From Rivularia sp. MS3 (GTDB lineage Bacteria; Cyanobacteriota; Cyanobacteriia; Cyanobacteriales; Nostocaceae), in contig JAHCMI010000029.1 of assembly GCA_019192545.1 (NCBI GenBank), positions 29,199 through 93,198 on the forward strand: a DNA stretch of 64,000 nt. The letters are read 5' to 3'. Position 1 is the first letter of the stretch. Every line of letters starts with the position of its first letter. Below are positions 10,869 to 22,672 of this stretch, one piece after another. A program made the translations under genes and the position numbers. The notes below the pieces were generated by a model. It had not been told where the DNA came from. It was given only the letters and a program-made list of their open reading frames with translations, and did no database searches.

Positions 10869-11420
10869 AGAGTATATTTGTAACTTTTAGCATTCTGTGA
10901 AATTTTGATTTCCAGGAGAAAGAAAATTTGATAAAAATTTATCATTATTTTTGTTCCTGTATTAAAGAGCGGCGTTACGTTGCCGTTTGAGAAAAGCCTA
11001 ATTCCAAAAATATTTATATACAGCATGTCGAGTTTTTCAATTTTAAAATAAAAACCTGCTGTGATGGTGCTATTGGCTTAAATCCTTGATTTCGATTCAT
11101 TAGCGATATTCCCTTCGGATAAAACTAGCTCTAAGTGGATAAATAATGTATCAGATACTAAACAAGTTGACGCAAAAAAACGTTATGTAGAGAAATATAG
11201 GAAAGAATAAAACTGGCGGATAATCTAAGTGCGAACAAGCATTTTTGATCGCAATTGAGAAAAACGAGAGCTGCATTAATATCGCTAAAATAAGTAAAGG
11301 AACAATAACTGCTGTGGTGAACCAATATAGAACTACTATTATCTTTTAGTTCTGTCTCAGAATTAATCGCTACAGCTTTCTTGACGATGGTTAAACCATA
11401 TTATTGGAGATATTAAACAG

Positions 11421-11777
11421 ATGACACAAGCAACTGAGTCTCAGAAGCAAGGCATTTTATTGAGCGAAGCCGCATTGCGACAAGTCAAATTATTACAGGA
11501 AAAACAAGGGAAAGAACTTTGCTTAAGGGTAGGAGTACGCCAAGGCGGCTGTTCTGGAATGTCTTACATGATGGATTTTGAAGACCCCAGTAAGATCGGC
11601 GATAATGATGATACCTTTGATTACGATGGTTTCAAAATTGTTTGCGACCGTAAAAGTTTATTATATCTTTATGGTTTAATGCTTGATTATAGCGATTCGC
11701 TGATTGGTGGAGGTTTTCAGTTTACTAATCCTAATGCGAGTACCACCTGCGGTTGCGGTAAATCATTTGGTGTTTAA
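11421..11777 (+). CDS. Iron-sulfur cluster assembly accessory protein (IscA/SufA-like)
   Basis: [18 protein letters not shown] ... [16 protein letters not shown]: conserved A-type carrier Cys residues. Confidence 0.95.
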   Translation: MTQATESQKQGILLSEAALRQVKLLQEKQGKELCLRVGVRQGGCSGMSYMMDFEDPSKIGDNDDTFDYDGFKIVCDRKSLLYLYGLMLDYSDSLIGGGFQFTNPNASTTCGCGKSFGV

Positions 11778-11788
11778 AGTAAATTGTT

Positions 11789-11840
11789 AAAGTCCTTTGT
11801 GTTTTTTCCTAAATAGTTATTTAATTACAAAGGACTTTTG
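11789..11840 (+). terminator. Perfect 12-bp inverted repeat terminator-like hairpin after the iscA-like gene
   Basis: AAAGTCCTTTGT (11789-11800) / ACAAAGGACTTT (11827-11838). Confidence 0.6.
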
Positions 11841-11866
11841 AGAAGACGAATAATAGTTGTTTTACT

Positions 11867-12286
11867 ATGACTCAAACAGTTGAATCACTATTTGATGAAG
11901 CTCTAGAACGTTATAAAGCTGGAACAGAAGCAGCCGAATTGGTTCCTGTTTTCAAAGAAATTTGCGATCGCGCTCCTCAAAATAGCGCAGCATGGACTTG
12001 TTTGTCTTGGTTGTATATGCTTGATAGCAAACCAAAGCTAGCCTCTAAGGCAGCACAGAAAGCTGTAAAACTAAATCCCCAAGATCCACAAGCAAGGGTT
12101 AACTTGGCAACAGCGATGTTAGAAACAGGGCAAAAAGGTTTGCGAGATCATGTGGAGGTTGCTTCGCAGTTAATGATGGTTAATGACGAATGGCAAGAGG
12201 AGATTAAGAATAGCATTGAAGACGGTTTGAGCAGAAAGCCAGACTGGAAAAGTTTGGCAAAAGTAAAAAGCTGGCTATTCAGTTAA
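11867..12286 (+). CDS. TPR-repeat protein
   Basis: APQNSAAWTCLSWLYMLDSKPKLASKAAQKAVKLNPQDPQARVNLATAML TPR-like helices. Confidence 0.8.
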   Translation: MTQTVESLFDEALERYKAGTEAAELVPVFKEICDRAPQNSAAWTCLSWLYMLDSKPKLASKAAQKAVKLNPQDPQARVNLATAMLETGQKGLRDHVEVASQLMMVNDEWQEEIKNSIEDGLSRKPDWKSLAKVKSWLFS

Positions 12287-12486
12287 TTGAAATTAAAAAA
12301 ATTAAGTCATATCAAATTCATCTGTGGTAATCAATCCACAGATTTTTCCCTATTAGCCATTCAATTTCTGAGAAAGAAGTCAACTCTGTTGAGTTTTCTG
12401 TCATCCCCCAATACGAGAGAAGTGGCGTTCCATCTGTGTTCCCCTGCGGTTTGAAGACGCGCAGTATCCCACAATAGGAGTTCCAA

Positions 12487-12732
12487 ATGAAAGATAAATT
12501 ATTGAATCTACTTAATACAGTTTTAGTCGCTGACGTTTTTCTGGTCTTAATTAGCTTTGGCTGGTTTGTCATCGCAGTCATTGGACGCAGTACGGGAATA
12601 CCTTTAGGTTTAGATTTATGGTATGGATTATGGGAACCTTTATTTACCCCAGCGATAGGTATATTAATGGCTGGGGCAATTTTAAGCGGTATTATTAGTT
12701 GGGTTTCTCGTAAGCTAGAAGTTCGCCAGTGA
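12487..12732 (+). CDS. Small membrane protein (81 aa, two predicted TM segments)
   Basis: Hydrophobic blocks VLVADVFLVLISFGWFVIAVIG and LFTPAIGILMAGAILSGIISWV. Confidence 0.75.
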   Translation: MKDKLLNLLNTVLVADVFLVLISFGWFVIAVIGRSTGIPLGLDLWYGLWEPLFTPAIGILMAGAILSGIISWVSRKLEVRQ

Positions 12733-12756
12733 TTCTGTATCGTTAATTAATTATCC

Positions 12757-13677
12757 TTATTTAAGGATGTCTTCTAAGGCAGGCTTCAAATCAGAATACT
12801 TGTATGTAAAACCACTGTTTAAAGTACGTTGGGGTAAAACTTTTTGACCTTCTAAAACAACTACAGCCCCATCTCCTAACATTGCTTCAATTGCAAAGGC
12901 TGGAACCGGCAGCCAAGAAGGACGATTCATTACTTCACCCATAGCTGTAGATAATTCTGCCATACGCACTGGATGGGGAGCAGTAGCATTAAAAACTCCT
13001 GACATTTCTGATGTGGTTATAGCCCGCAATATTAAATTAACAATATCGTCTATATGAATCCATGAAAACCATTGTTCGCCGCTACCAATAGGTCCTCCTG
13101 CAAATAGTTTGAATGGGGTAATCATTTTACCAAGGGCACCACCCATCCCCAACACAATTCCAAATCTTAAGATTACCAATCTCACACCGCTATCCGTAAC
13201 TTTTTGGGCTTCTGCCTCCCAATCTTGGCAAACCTGAGCCAGAAAATCGCTACCGGAAGGACTATTTTCATCAAAAGTGGCGTTGCCACTGGTGCCGTAA
13301 TAGCCAACCGCAGAAGCATTAACTAATACTTTTGGTTTTGTTGCACTCTGGGCAATGGCTTCAACAATTTTCTGTGTGGTTAGCTTGCGGCTATTTAGAA
13401 TTGATTGTTTGCGTTCGCTCGTCCACCGCCCTTCGCTGATAGGCGTTCCCGCAAGATTGACTACAGCTTCACAATTTGCTATTTCATTTTGCCAGCTACC
13501 TGAAGCAGTGGGTGTGTAAGCAATAATTTCTACATTAGGATAAGCGTTACTCGGGAAAACCTTTCGAGCATTTTCGGTATTGCGGGTTAAAACTATTATG
13601 TTCATACCCTCAGCCAGCAGTCTTTCTACCAAACGACTACCGACGAATCCTGTTGCTCCAGTAATTGCGACTTTCAT
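12757..13677 (-). CDS. TIGR01777-type NAD-dependent epimerase/SDR family protein
   Basis: MKVAITGATGFVGSRLVERLLAEG; WTSERKQSILNSR; SAVGYYG motif. Start moved to the MKVAITG Met. Confidence 0.92.
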   Translation of the reverse strand: MKVAITGATGFVGSRLVERLLAEGMNIIVLTRNTENARKVFPSNAYPNVEIIAYTPTASGSWQNEIANCEAVVNLAGTPISEGRWTSERKQSILNSRKLTTQKIVEAIAQSATKPKVLVNASAVGYYGTSGNATFDENSPSGSDFLAQVCQDWEAEAQKVTDSGVRLVILRFGIVLGMGGALGKMITPFKLFAGGPIGSGEQWFSWIHIDDIVNLILRAITTSEMSGVFNATAPHPVRMAELSTAMGEVMNRPSWLPVPAFAIEAMLGDGAVVVLEGQKVLPQRTLNSGFTYKYSDLKPALEDILK

Positions 13678-13963
13678 CTTTTTTTTCCTGCACCAAACCA
13701 TCATTTTACTTGGTTTGATAACTCGAAACTATATATTGCAAAAAAGCATAACGCTTACATGCAGTCGGACTTGCAGTTTTGTACAATTACAAGAAGAAAA
13801 AATATGCTTCGTCCATTTTAGAGCAGGATAGAAGTAATCAACCGATATCGAGCATTATTCCGAAAAAAATAACTGTTTTCTTGATTAATGAATTCTAATT
13901 TCTTGGATTTTATGTAGTTAGATATTATAGGATGTACGGAGTGTTATAAGGCGTGGGGCTAAT

Positions 13964-14311
13964 ATGGCTCGCTATACCTGTTCATATATTGTTTCTCTTC
14001 CCATAAATCACCTGCAACCGCTACTCATAGAACTTTTGCAAGAATGTAACCTAGATGTGCAATACTATACGTCAGATTACATTTTGGCCCGAGAGATACC
14101 TGGTAGCGTACCTTTTTCTAAATTTGTCACCATAGAGGTATTGATTGATAAAAGTACGGCAACTGAAACCGAAACCAAAATGAGCCTAGTGTTTAAAAAT
14201 GAGGAACTACCACTCCAAGTTGATAATCACTGCCGACAAGTGTTTGAGTTTATCAAGCAAGTAATTGAAGATTGCCGTCACTGGCATCTAACCGAAACTC
14301 TTGCCGGATAG
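13964..14311 (+). CDS. Hypothetical protein, 115 aa
   Basis: Intact ORF, MARYTCSYIVSLPINHLQPLLIELLQECNLDVQYYTSDY... Confidence 0.6.
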   Translation: MARYTCSYIVSLPINHLQPLLIELLQECNLDVQYYTSDYILAREIPGSVPFSKFVTIEVLIDKSTATETETKMSLVFKNEELPLQVDNHCRQVFEFIKQVIEDCRHWHLTETLAG

Positions 14312-14560
14312 TTAGTTTTGCTGCTTTTGAAGGCATTAGTTGCGGCTGGATACAAAAGCTCGTTCACCGCAACAAATCGCCATCATCTCGATAACCTCAA
14401 AATAATTCTAGAAATAGTCGAAAATATTTTGATAGATTAATTTTGGCGAGTAGTTAATTTGAGCTTATATTTGTCAAAATTAACGGATTACTGAAGACGG
14501 AGGGGAATAGAGACCTAGCAATGCCTTGTAATTTCCCCCATCCAACCATATTCCAAACAG

Positions 14561-15073
14561 CTAATCTTCTTCTGTATCTTCAGTCATACTAGGATTAATT
14601 AAGGTAATATCATATTCGCTAGCATCTGTCTGCCCAGTTTGGGTAGCATCTCTTTGGAGTAGGTAATATATGGCACGTACCTGCGGACCGAATACGACCT
14701 CATCTTCATTTTTAAGGTCATGGGCAGGTATTTTACTACGCCCGTTAATCATCAAACCATTGGAACTAGGTTTGCCTTTGACATCGCCATCTACAATGCG
14801 GTAATAAAATCGCTTATCATCATCATTGTCTTTGGGTAATTTAACTAATGTTGCATGACGACGCGAGACAAACTGCGATACTAGATGAATATCACATTCA
14901 CGGTCTCTACCAATAGAATAGAGGGAGTTTTCTAAAGTAAATTCTTTACGTCCCTGGTCGTCTTCTATAATCAAGATATGAGTTTCATTCGATTGTACTG
15001 CCATAGACTTATCGTTGCTACAATCGGTTGAACTGTCAGCAATCAAGATTCGTTTGGTATAATTTGTTCCCAT
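14561..15073 (-). CDS. FHA domain protein
   Basis: YSIGRDRECDIHLVSQFVSRRHATLVKL ... SSNGLMINGRSKIPAHDLKNEDEVVFGP. Confidence 0.92.
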   Translation of the reverse strand: MGTNYTKRILIADSSTDCSNDKSMAVQSNETHILIIEDDQGRKEFTLENSLYSIGRDRECDIHLVSQFVSRRHATLVKLPKDNDDDKRFYYRIVDGDVKGKPSSNGLMINGRSKIPAHDLKNEDEVVFGPQVRAIYYLLQRDATQTGQTDASEYDITLINPSMTEDTEED

Positions 15074-15295
15074 TGTCGAACCATTACTCAGTGGTCAAAA
15101 GCTGTTATCTTTACAGTTAATTTTGATTACAAGAGTAGAACCGTAATGTTTTACTCTATAAGATTTATGCAGCTTGAGGTAGCGTTTCTTAGCATGTATA
15201 TGTGAGAAACCTAACACAATTCTACTGACCTAGTTTAACTTGAGATGAGCCAAACGAATATTTTTGCTTACCAATAATACCTCTAAAGGAGGATT

Positions 15296-17713
15296 TTAGG
15301 AATCGGAGGCAAATCTTCTTAAAAGAAGGGAGTTTGTAACTACGCTAACGGAACTAAAAGCCATCAAAGCAGCGGCTCCTCCGGGATTCAGAATAAAACC
15401 GAGGCTCGGTAATAAGACACCAGCAGCTAAAGGAATCCCTACTATATTGTAGGCGAATGCCCAGAATAAATTTTGACGGATTTTATTGAATGTGGCGCGA
15501 CTAAGTTCAATAGCTTCGACTACATCTATTAATCGATCTCGCATCAGTACAATTTCTGCTGCTTCCATTGCCACATCCGTTCCAGAATGCAGAGAAATAC
15601 CAACATCTGCTTGCGATAAAGCTGGTGCATCGTTGATCCCGTCTCCTACCATTGCTACAAGGGATTGAGAATGAGAATTTTGTAACGATTGAATAACTGC
15701 TGCTTTTTTGGCTGGAGGAATACCTGCTATAGCATCCTTAGTATCCAATCCTAATTTTTCTGCTGTAGCTAAAGCTGCTTCTTGAGTATCGCCACTAAGC
15801 AACATAACTCGTAAGCCCAAAGAATGAAGTTTTTCTACAGTTGATAAAGCGTCTTCTCGTATAGTATCTTGAACGGCAATCAATCCAAGAATTTCGCTTT
15901 CATTCGCTACTCCAACTACAGTTTTCCCTGATTGAGCTAAAGCGGTAAGCTGTTTTTGAATGGTTTGATTGATACGAATATTATTTAAATTCAACCATTC
16001 CCAACTACCTAAAAATATTCGAGTCCCTTCCACTACAGCCGATACACCAAATCCTGGCTCAGTATGAAAATCAGTGGCTGCTTGAATAGGTAATTTTCGT
16101 TCTGCTGCCGAGTCTAAAATTGCTTTTGCTAAGGGATGTTGGCTACCGCTTTCTACTGCTGCTGCTAGCTGAATTAAAGAATTTACCGTGGCTTTATCCG
16201 ATATGGTAATACAGTCGGTGACACTAGGACTACCAGTAGTTAAAGTTCCAGTTTTATCAAAAACTATTGTTTTTAACTGATGTACCTTTTCTAAAACATC
16301 TCCACCTTTGATTAATAAACCTCTTTCAGCACCAATTGCTGTTCCGACTAAAATTGCGGTGGGAGTCGCTAAGCCCAAAGCACAAGGGCAAGCTACAACC
16401 ATTACGGCGATCGCTAGTTTCAAACTAATTAAAATCGGCGAATAATAGGTTGAAGTTTCCTGTATTGGATAACCACTAAAGTGCTGGGAATGTGGTGAAG
16501 CAAACAGCACGGTTGATGTAACCGTATCGTGCCAAATATTGGTGCCAACAAAATACCAAAATAGAAATGTTAATAAAGCAGTAGTTAATACGCCGTAGGT
16601 AAAGTAACCAGCGACAGTATCGGCTAATTTTTGAACTGGTGCTTTACGAACTTGCGCTGCTTCTACCAAACCAACAATTTGCGCTACTGTTGTATCGTTT
16701 CCAGTGCGGGTTGCTTGAATAGTTACTGTTCCTGACTGGTTAATAGTTCCCGCACTTAAACTATCCCCTACTTTTTTGGCAACTGCTGCCGATTCTCCGG
16801 TGAGCATGGATTCGTCAACAGATGTTTTCCCTTCGATGACTTCACCATCAACGGGAATTTTGTCTCCTGGAAGTACTTGCAACCATTCGCCAATATGGAC
16901 TTGCTCGGCTGGTATTTCTATGATTTCGGCTTTTTGAGTATTATTGTCGCTATTAGGTTTGGCTATTAATCGGGCGATACTTGGTTTGAGGGATAATAAT
17001 TCTTGGAAGGCAGCAGAAGCGCGATTCCTGGCTCGTTTTTCTAAAGTACGTCCCAACAGAATAAAACCCAATATCATCACGGGTTCATCGAAAAAACATT
17101 CCCAACCTAATTGAGGAAATAATAAAGCAACTACGCTAGCAATATATGCACTCAAAGTTCCTAGAGCAACTAAAGTGTTCATATTAGGCGCATTTCGACG
17201 CAAGCCCAACCAACCATCTATCAAAATGGGACGACCTGGTATGATTATTGCGACTGTAGCTAATCCAAAATGAAACCAGATATTTTGCAAGGGCGGCAGC
17301 ATTAAACCACCAATATGCCCTAAATGTCCAATTCCAGAAAATAACAGCAACAATACAGCAATTATTAGTTGCCTTTGGGCAGATTGCATTTCTCGCCGCT
17401 TTTTCTCTTCAGCTTCCTTTAAAGCTTGAGCGCTATCTGTCACTCCAGGGGCTTTCCGGGGTTTACTGGGAAATCCTGCTGTAGTTAATTCCTTGGCTAA
17501 GGCATCAATGTCTAGATCAAATTTTTCTGCGTCTACTACTGCTACCCCAGTTGCTAAATTGACGCAGGCTTTATCAACTCCTGGAAATTGAGTTAATTGT
17601 TTTTCTACTGCTCTGACACAGCCAGCACATTTCATTCCCTCTACATCAAGGGTAATTTTGTTTTTAGCGAGTAGTGGACTTTCAGCTTTGTTTTTTTTTG
17701 GTACCAGTTGCAT
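15296..17713 (-). CDS. Copper-translocating P1B-type ATPase
   Basis: N-terminal HMA GMKCAGCVRAVE; CPC in VVACPCALGLATP; DKTGTLT; HPLAKA; GDGINDAPAL. Confidence 0.95.
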   Translation of the reverse strand: MQLVPKKNKAESPLLAKNKITLDVEGMKCAGCVRAVEKQLTQFPGVDKACVNLATGVAVVDAEKFDLDIDALAKELTTAGFPSKPRKAPGVTDSAQALKEAEEKKRREMQSAQRQLIIAVLLLLFSGIGHLGHIGGLMLPPLQNIWFHFGLATVAIIIPGRPILIDGWLGLRRNAPNMNTLVALGTLSAYIASVVALLFPQLGWECFFDEPVMILGFILLGRTLEKRARNRASAAFQELLSLKPSIARLIAKPNSDNNTQKAEIIEIPAEQVHIGEWLQVLPGDKIPVDGEVIEGKTSVDESMLTGESAAVAKKVGDSLSAGTINQSGTVTIQATRTGNDTTVAQIVGLVEAAQVRKAPVQKLADTVAGYFTYGVLTTALLTFLFWYFVGTNIWHDTVTSTVLFASPHSQHFSGYPIQETSTYYSPILISLKLAIAVMVVACPCALGLATPTAILVGTAIGAERGLLIKGGDVLEKVHQLKTIVFDKTGTLTTGSPSVTDCITISDKATVNSLIQLAAAVESGSQHPLAKAILDSAAERKLPIQAATDFHTEPGFGVSAVVEGTRIFLGSWEWLNLNNIRINQTIQKQLTALAQSGKTVVGVANESEILGLIAVQDTIREDALSTVEKLHSLGLRVMLLSGDTQEAALATAEKLGLDTKDAIAGIPPAKKAAVIQSLQNSHSQSLVAMVGDGINDAPALSQADVGISLHSGTDVAMEAAEIVLMRDRLIDVVEAIELSRATFNKIRQNLFWAFAYNIVGIPLAAGVLLPSLGFILNPGGAAALMAFSSVSVVTNSLLLRRFASDS

Positions 17714-17855
17714 GAAAAATGTTCGGACTTGCTAGAAATATAAAAATGCTGCCGCTCTTCGACATAGCATTATGAAGGTTCCTACTTCGAGGGTAAGCTA
17801 AATCCGGACTTATGACAGAATGTCTGAGGTATGAATTTTTGTAAAAACTAGATAT

Positions 17856-18041
17856 TTAGCTAAATTCTTTGTGCTTATTCCAACGCAGATAAATAAAGTA
17901 GATGAGGATACTTATCTGTATTGGAAGCATAGCAGCTTGACTTTTCAAAAATGGATTTATAGACAAGCTAGACATTGCCAAAAAGTAACCCATGCCAAAG
18001 CAGCTAAGCATTATTAATGTCAGATGTTTACGTTTTAACAT
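17856..18041 (-). CDS. Small hydrophobic protein (61 aa), uncertain
   Basis: Two hydrophobic stretches; short ORF only. Confidence 0.35.
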   Translation of the reverse strand: MLKRKHLTLIMLSCFGMGYFLAMSSLSINPFLKSQAAMLPIQISILIYFIYLRWNKHKEFS

Positions 18042-18396
18042 TAGTTCGCCGGAGATTATTTATTGTGTTTTTTATTTAATTTGATAAATCTAGAATCTGA
18101 GATATTATCGGTAGATATATTTAGACTTTAACAGCAAAATTCCGGTAAAAAGTATATATTTACTGCCGGTTGATATTTCGCAATAAAAATTTAGTTGAAT
18201 TAGAAAATAACTCAGAAATCCTAGCTGCATACATTTATTTCTATACAGATTATAGTTATACGACAGCTAGGAACAAATTTGAGACTTGGTTTGCAATTCC
18301 CACCAAAAAACAAACAGAGCTAATATTACAATCGCGATCATTACGCACGCGAAATATTAAATAAAATAAAAGATTTGCTACTATTTGAATGTTTGC

Positions 18397-18672
18397 TTAA
18401 AACCAGCCTTGTCTATTCATAAAGTAAGTACCAACAAAATCGTCATGACTTTTATTTAGATAAATCATCCCTTCAATTAAACCTACTAGCTGCATAATCA
18501 AAAAACTCAAACCGTAGGTAAAATAACCCCCCACCAAAGAAATGATTAAGGTAATTAAGCCTTCTGATGCATACCCAAGAACAAATTTATGAATACCTAA
18601 TGCTCCAAAAATAATCCCGCAGAAACCTGCCATTAGTTGTTTAGTCGCATGGGAGGGAGTAATTTTTGCCAT
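18397..18672 (-). CDS. TM2 domain-containing protein
   Basis: MAKITPSHATKQLMAGFCGIIFGALGIHKFVLGYASEGLITLIISLVGG; AAGGAG RBS-like sequence upstream of Met at 18672. Confidence 0.85.
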   Translation of the reverse strand: MAKITPSHATKQLMAGFCGIIFGALGIHKFVLGYASEGLITLIISLVGGYFTYGLSFLIMQLVGLIEGMIYLNKSHDDFVGTYFMNRQGWF

Positions 18673-19403
18673 ATTGCTGCTCCTTAAGAATAAAAATATC
18701 AAATTAACTAGCTTATTTTTGTTAGCAGCAATATTCAATAATATACTACCGCTAACTAGTGAAATTACTGTTTTTGAGAGTAAATAAACCCCTTTGAAGC
18801 CGAGCCTAAAAAAGGTTTGGCTTTATTCTGAGTAAAGATACTCTTATTCTTCTGTATATATTTATTTCAGCAAATTGTATATTGCTGGATTCTGTTATTT
18901 CGTAACAGAGAATCTCTGAATGATAATTAATCGCAATAAGCGTCATTCAAGGACGATGCAATATTCAGTTGTACAAGTCCTTACGCAAAATTCCGGACTA
19001 ATTCAGTGCGCTACAATCACTTAGGTACCATTAGAATACGGCTTTTACAGTCCATAATCGCAAGTAAAATGGTTCTGTAAAAGCAGAACTAAGTATATTG
19101 TGCATTATCGCTCTGAAATTTTATTATATTTATGTAGAAAACGCCCCGTGATAGTTTTAATCATAAAATAATTTAAAACACTCTGCATCCCTACAAAGGT
19201 TGAAATCAATCAACAAATAACTATAGACTCACTTAAATGCTTTGTTATATATCTAACATATATATTTAAGCTTACTATTATTTTGAGCATCTATGCTCAT
19301 AAATGAAGAATTATCTACACTCACTATAGTGAATACTAATTGAAAAATTGTTACACATAATTAATGCAGATTATTTTTATTCTGACAACAGTACATCAAA
19401 GTG

Positions 19404-20981
19404 TCAATTAGTACTACTACCTAAGAGAAATAAGCTTAAAAGAGTGCCGCTATTCCACAAACTATGTAGAAGCATAGGAGCCAGAAGATTGCGCGATCGC
19501 GAATAAACTACGCCGAGGACGATCCCCAGTACTGTAAGAGGTATAACTTCTGATAAACTCAAATGAACTGCGGCAAACACAAAACTAGAAATAAGTATCG
19601 ATCCCCATACAGGAAAGTATCGGGTAAGAGAAGGGAGCAAAAATCCACGAAATAAAAATTCTTCAAATAATGGTGCAGCGATCGCGGCGGTAGAGAAAAA
19701 TATTAATAAAGCGACATTATCCTGACTTTCCAAGACTATTTGTAAAAGGGGATTGCTACCACCTTGCCCCTGCCAAAGCTGTTGATTTATCAAAGAAACA
19801 ATAATGAAAATAGGTATTACGGCACAATAGCCACCAATTCCCCACAGCAGCCAGCCATCGTACAACCGGAAGCAAAACCAATCTTGTGGAAGAGGAAAAA
19901 ATTGTTTGATTGAGAAGTAAAGAACAGATAGCGAACCAAAAGCTACAAGTAAATAGCTAACTAAAACGTATAATGCTTGAATTCTGATGTCTGGGGCTGG
20001 GCGAGGAATGGGAAGAAGCTGTAATACGAGGGGTACAATTAATTGTCCCATTAAGAAAAAGCCCACCACAAACACCTGTAAAATTGTTTCACCATCCCAA
20101 GGTGTTTTCCAAGGAGTATCAGAATTTTGCCCTAATAACGATTGTTGTCTTTTGATTATCCACTGTCCGAAAGTGAAAATCAGCAATATTACACCAATAA
20201 AGCCCCCTAATGCCGGAAGAATGGCTATACCAGTCAACTTTAGGAGGGCGCTTTCTGCTGCTTTTTGCTCAATTGCTTTAAGATTATTTAAATATTCTGA
20301 ATTTTGTTGAATTTGGTATATTTTTTCTAAAGCGCTATAGCGGAACCAACCTTTTAAATTATCTTGGATTAATAATTCTGCTCCTTGTGAAAGCCTAGGA
20401 GATTCTTTCCATATTTGAATTAACGTTTGACTTGTTTGGCGAAGCTGAGGATTTATACTTAAATTTTCTTGTAATTTTTGCCAAGTCATAATAGCGGCAC
20501 TGCTGTTACCTTGACGTGCTTGCAAAATTCCTATCCGTAAATCTAATTTGGCAAGTGATTCTTGTAATTGATTAGAAGTTTGCTGTAATTTTCTTTGCTC
20601 CACCAGGGAAGAAACATTGATAGTAGGAGATATTTCCGATTCCGATTGCGGTGAGGTAATGCTATCAGTTGATTGCGAGCGTAATTTAGCTAATTGATTT
20701 TGAGCTTTTTCTAAATTGGTTTCGGTTGAGGTACGTGCTTCTTGATATTGTTTGAGTGCGCCTTCCAAAGGTTTTACACCCAATATGGCTTCTTTGAGGT
20801 TTTGCAAATTTTCCTCTTCATCAGAGGGTTGCCATTGTGTGGCTAACAATACGATATTAGTTTGGTATAATTCCAACTCGCTTTGGAATTGAGGCTCTTT
20901 CAAACTCCCAAGTAGAGACGAGCCAGAAAATAAAATTGCTACCAAGGTAAGAAAAAATAAAACAATCCGTTTAAGCGTCAT
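19404..20981 (-). CDS. CPBP/CAAX-type intramembrane metalloprotease
   Basis: APLFEEFLFRGFLLPSL (EExxxR), SFVFAAVHLS, LLHSLWN motifs; long N-terminal coiled region. Confidence 0.92.
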   Translation of the reverse strand: MTLKRIVLFFLTLVAILFSGSSLLGSLKEPQFQSELELYQTNIVLLATQWQPSDEEENLQNLKEAILGVKPLEGALKQYQEARTSTETNLEKAQNQLAKLRSQSTDSITSPQSESEISPTINVSSLVEQRKLQQTSNQLQESLAKLDLRIGILQARQGNSSAAIMTWQKLQENLSINPQLRQTSQTLIQIWKESPRLSQGAELLIQDNLKGWFRYSALEKIYQIQQNSEYLNNLKAIEQKAAESALLKLTGIAILPALGGFIGVILLIFTFGQWIIKRQQSLLGQNSDTPWKTPWDGETILQVFVVGFFLMGQLIVPLVLQLLPIPRPAPDIRIQALYVLVSYLLVAFGSLSVLYFSIKQFFPLPQDWFCFRLYDGWLLWGIGGYCAVIPIFIIVSLINQQLWQGQGGSNPLLQIVLESQDNVALLIFFSTAAIAAPLFEEFLFRGFLLPSLTRYFPVWGSILISSFVFAAVHLSLSEVIPLTVLGIVLGVVYSRSRNLLAPMLLHSLWNSGTLLSLFLLGSSTN

Positions 20982-21141
20982 CTATATCCTCTCAGTTCAC
21001 AAGCTTCTTCTGGGAATTATCGCAATAAAACGTCTGTCTCGAACATATTTACCCCAAAAGCATAGGATATTTTAATTTTGAGATGGTTTTATTTAAGCCT
21101 ACCTACTTAGAATAAATATTATACAGTTTGCGATTTCTTAT

Positions 21142-21795
21142 CTATCCTAAATATAAGAACATAGCATTTTGAGCATCAGCTACATTTTGGTAGTAGTTGA
21201 GAAGCTGTTTGTAAACATCGTAGATATTGTCGAATCCGCTTTCTAAACCTTTGAGCTTGAATCGCTGCTGAAAATGAGTTTGAGAAAACTTTGATAGGGC
21301 TTGACTTACTTGTTTTACTTCCTCAACTGTAAGATATCTTAATAATCCATAATCCGTTTCATAATCTATAGTCTTACCTCCTAAAATGGCATTGATAGCA
21401 GGTAGTTTATCTTGCTTATTTTTACCTGTGAGAAATGGTAAGGGAGTTGGATCGTTAATTCCAGTTAAAATGAAGTGGATATTCTTCCATTGTTTGCCGA
21501 TATCGAACTCTACATTTTTACCTTCTGCTAGCATTGCAGGAATGTCTGACTTCAGCTTTGCAAACTCTTGTGGCTGCTCGAATTTCAATTTTTCTAAGGT
21601 TTGCGGTACGTAGTTAGTAGCTTCGTCAAACCATTTAGCATCTTCTGGATCGTTTAAATCGAGATTGAAATCTTGCCAAAAAGGTGAATCGGGTAAATAC
21701 TGAGCATCATCAAATAATTCAAAGAAATCGGGATATTTTTGAAATTTGTTTAATAAAGAAGGAGAAACTTGCTTAAAATATGCTTCTATTCCCAT
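21142..21795 (-). CDS. YfbM/DUF1877-like protein
   Basis: MGIEAYFKQVSPSLLNKF ... WKNIHFILTG ... ILGGKTIDYETDYGLLRYLTVEEVKQVSQAL. Confidence 0.7.
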   Translation of the reverse strand: MGIEAYFKQVSPSLLNKFQKYPDFFELFDDAQYLPDSPFWQDFNLDLNDPEDAKWFDEATNYVPQTLEKLKFEQPQEFAKLKSDIPAMLAEGKNVEFDIGKQWKNIHFILTGINDPTPLPFLTGKNKQDKLPAINAILGGKTIDYETDYGLLRYLTVEEVKQVSQALSKFSQTHFQQRFKLKGLESGFDNIYDVYKQLLNYYQNVADAQNAMFLYLG

Positions 21796-22069
21796 TATCA
21801 ATTATCCTACTTTGTTTTTCACCCAATTCCGAAATGACTTAAGCAAAGCTATTTCGCCAATAGTTTTACTTTTCTGAATAAATTCGCCTGTATCTTTTAT
21901 AGCAACTAGATGATAATTTCTAAAGTAGAACCGTCGTCTGCAAATTGAGAACCTCTATCTTCACCTGTTTATTTAAGCAAAGTTTCAAAAGTTTCCCAAC
22001 TAATGGTATGCAGTACGGTTCGCGGTTCTGAGAGAGTATAAGTTGCAACCATTGTTCCTCTTCAATAGC

Positions 22070-22672
22070 TTATGACTTAAAAAGGATATAACACAATATT
22101 CCAAATATTTTGCTTACGTTATTAATATAGTATTCCTTGAGGTCAATTTCGACTCTATTTTCAATAAGTTTTAAAAACTTCCAGTTAGTTCCAGTGGTAA
22201 CGGTTCCATAAATTATAGGAATATTATTACCTTCTTTTTCGTTAAAAATTTTGGCTGCAATCATTTCCGCTACGCATTGCCCCAAACCTCCGTTAATATT
22301 TTCTTTTTTAGCTTCTACAATCGTAATTATCGGAGCATTTAAAATTAATAATTCTGGAGAGTTGCTAATGATAAAGTCACAATTTCCATTCAAGCCTTGA
22401 CTTGAGTCCACTGTAAAATCAATTCCAGAAAACAAACTGATTTGATTTTGTAAAAATTTTCTGACAGCTATCAAAATAGGCGAAATAATCATTTCGGAAC
22501 GCGATTTTTCCGTATTACTTGCTAGGGCTAATGGAACATTTTCCTCAAGAGTATCCGCAAGTAATGATGGGATTTCGATTTCTGGTATGGATGCAAATAT
22601 ATCTATTTTGTCAGAAATAGTTAAATTAAAAGATTTTGTAACTTTGGATAAGGTAAAGTCGCTATATGACAC
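22070..22672 (-). CDS. Hypothetical protein, possible PD-(D/E)XK nuclease-like fold
   Basis: [49 protein letters not shown] resembles D...ExK-type core. Confidence 0.6.
   Translation of the reverse strand: MSYSDFTLSKVTKSFNLTISDKIDIFASIPEIEIPSLLADTLEENVPLALASNTEKSRSEMIISPILIAVRKFLQNQISLFSGIDFTVDSSQGLNGNCDFIISNSPELLILNAPIITIVEAKKENINGGLGQCVAEMIAAKIFNEKEGNNIPIIYGTVTTGTNWKFLKLIENRVEIDLKEYYINNVSKIFGILCYILFKS

Noticed and set aside
12318-12581. 87-aa minus-strand ORF
   Set aside because: Overlaps the better supported small membrane protein 12487-12732 and has no recognisable family.
18170-18364. 64-aa ORF with TTG start
   Set aside because: Weak start, no RBS noticed, no family; insufficient support.
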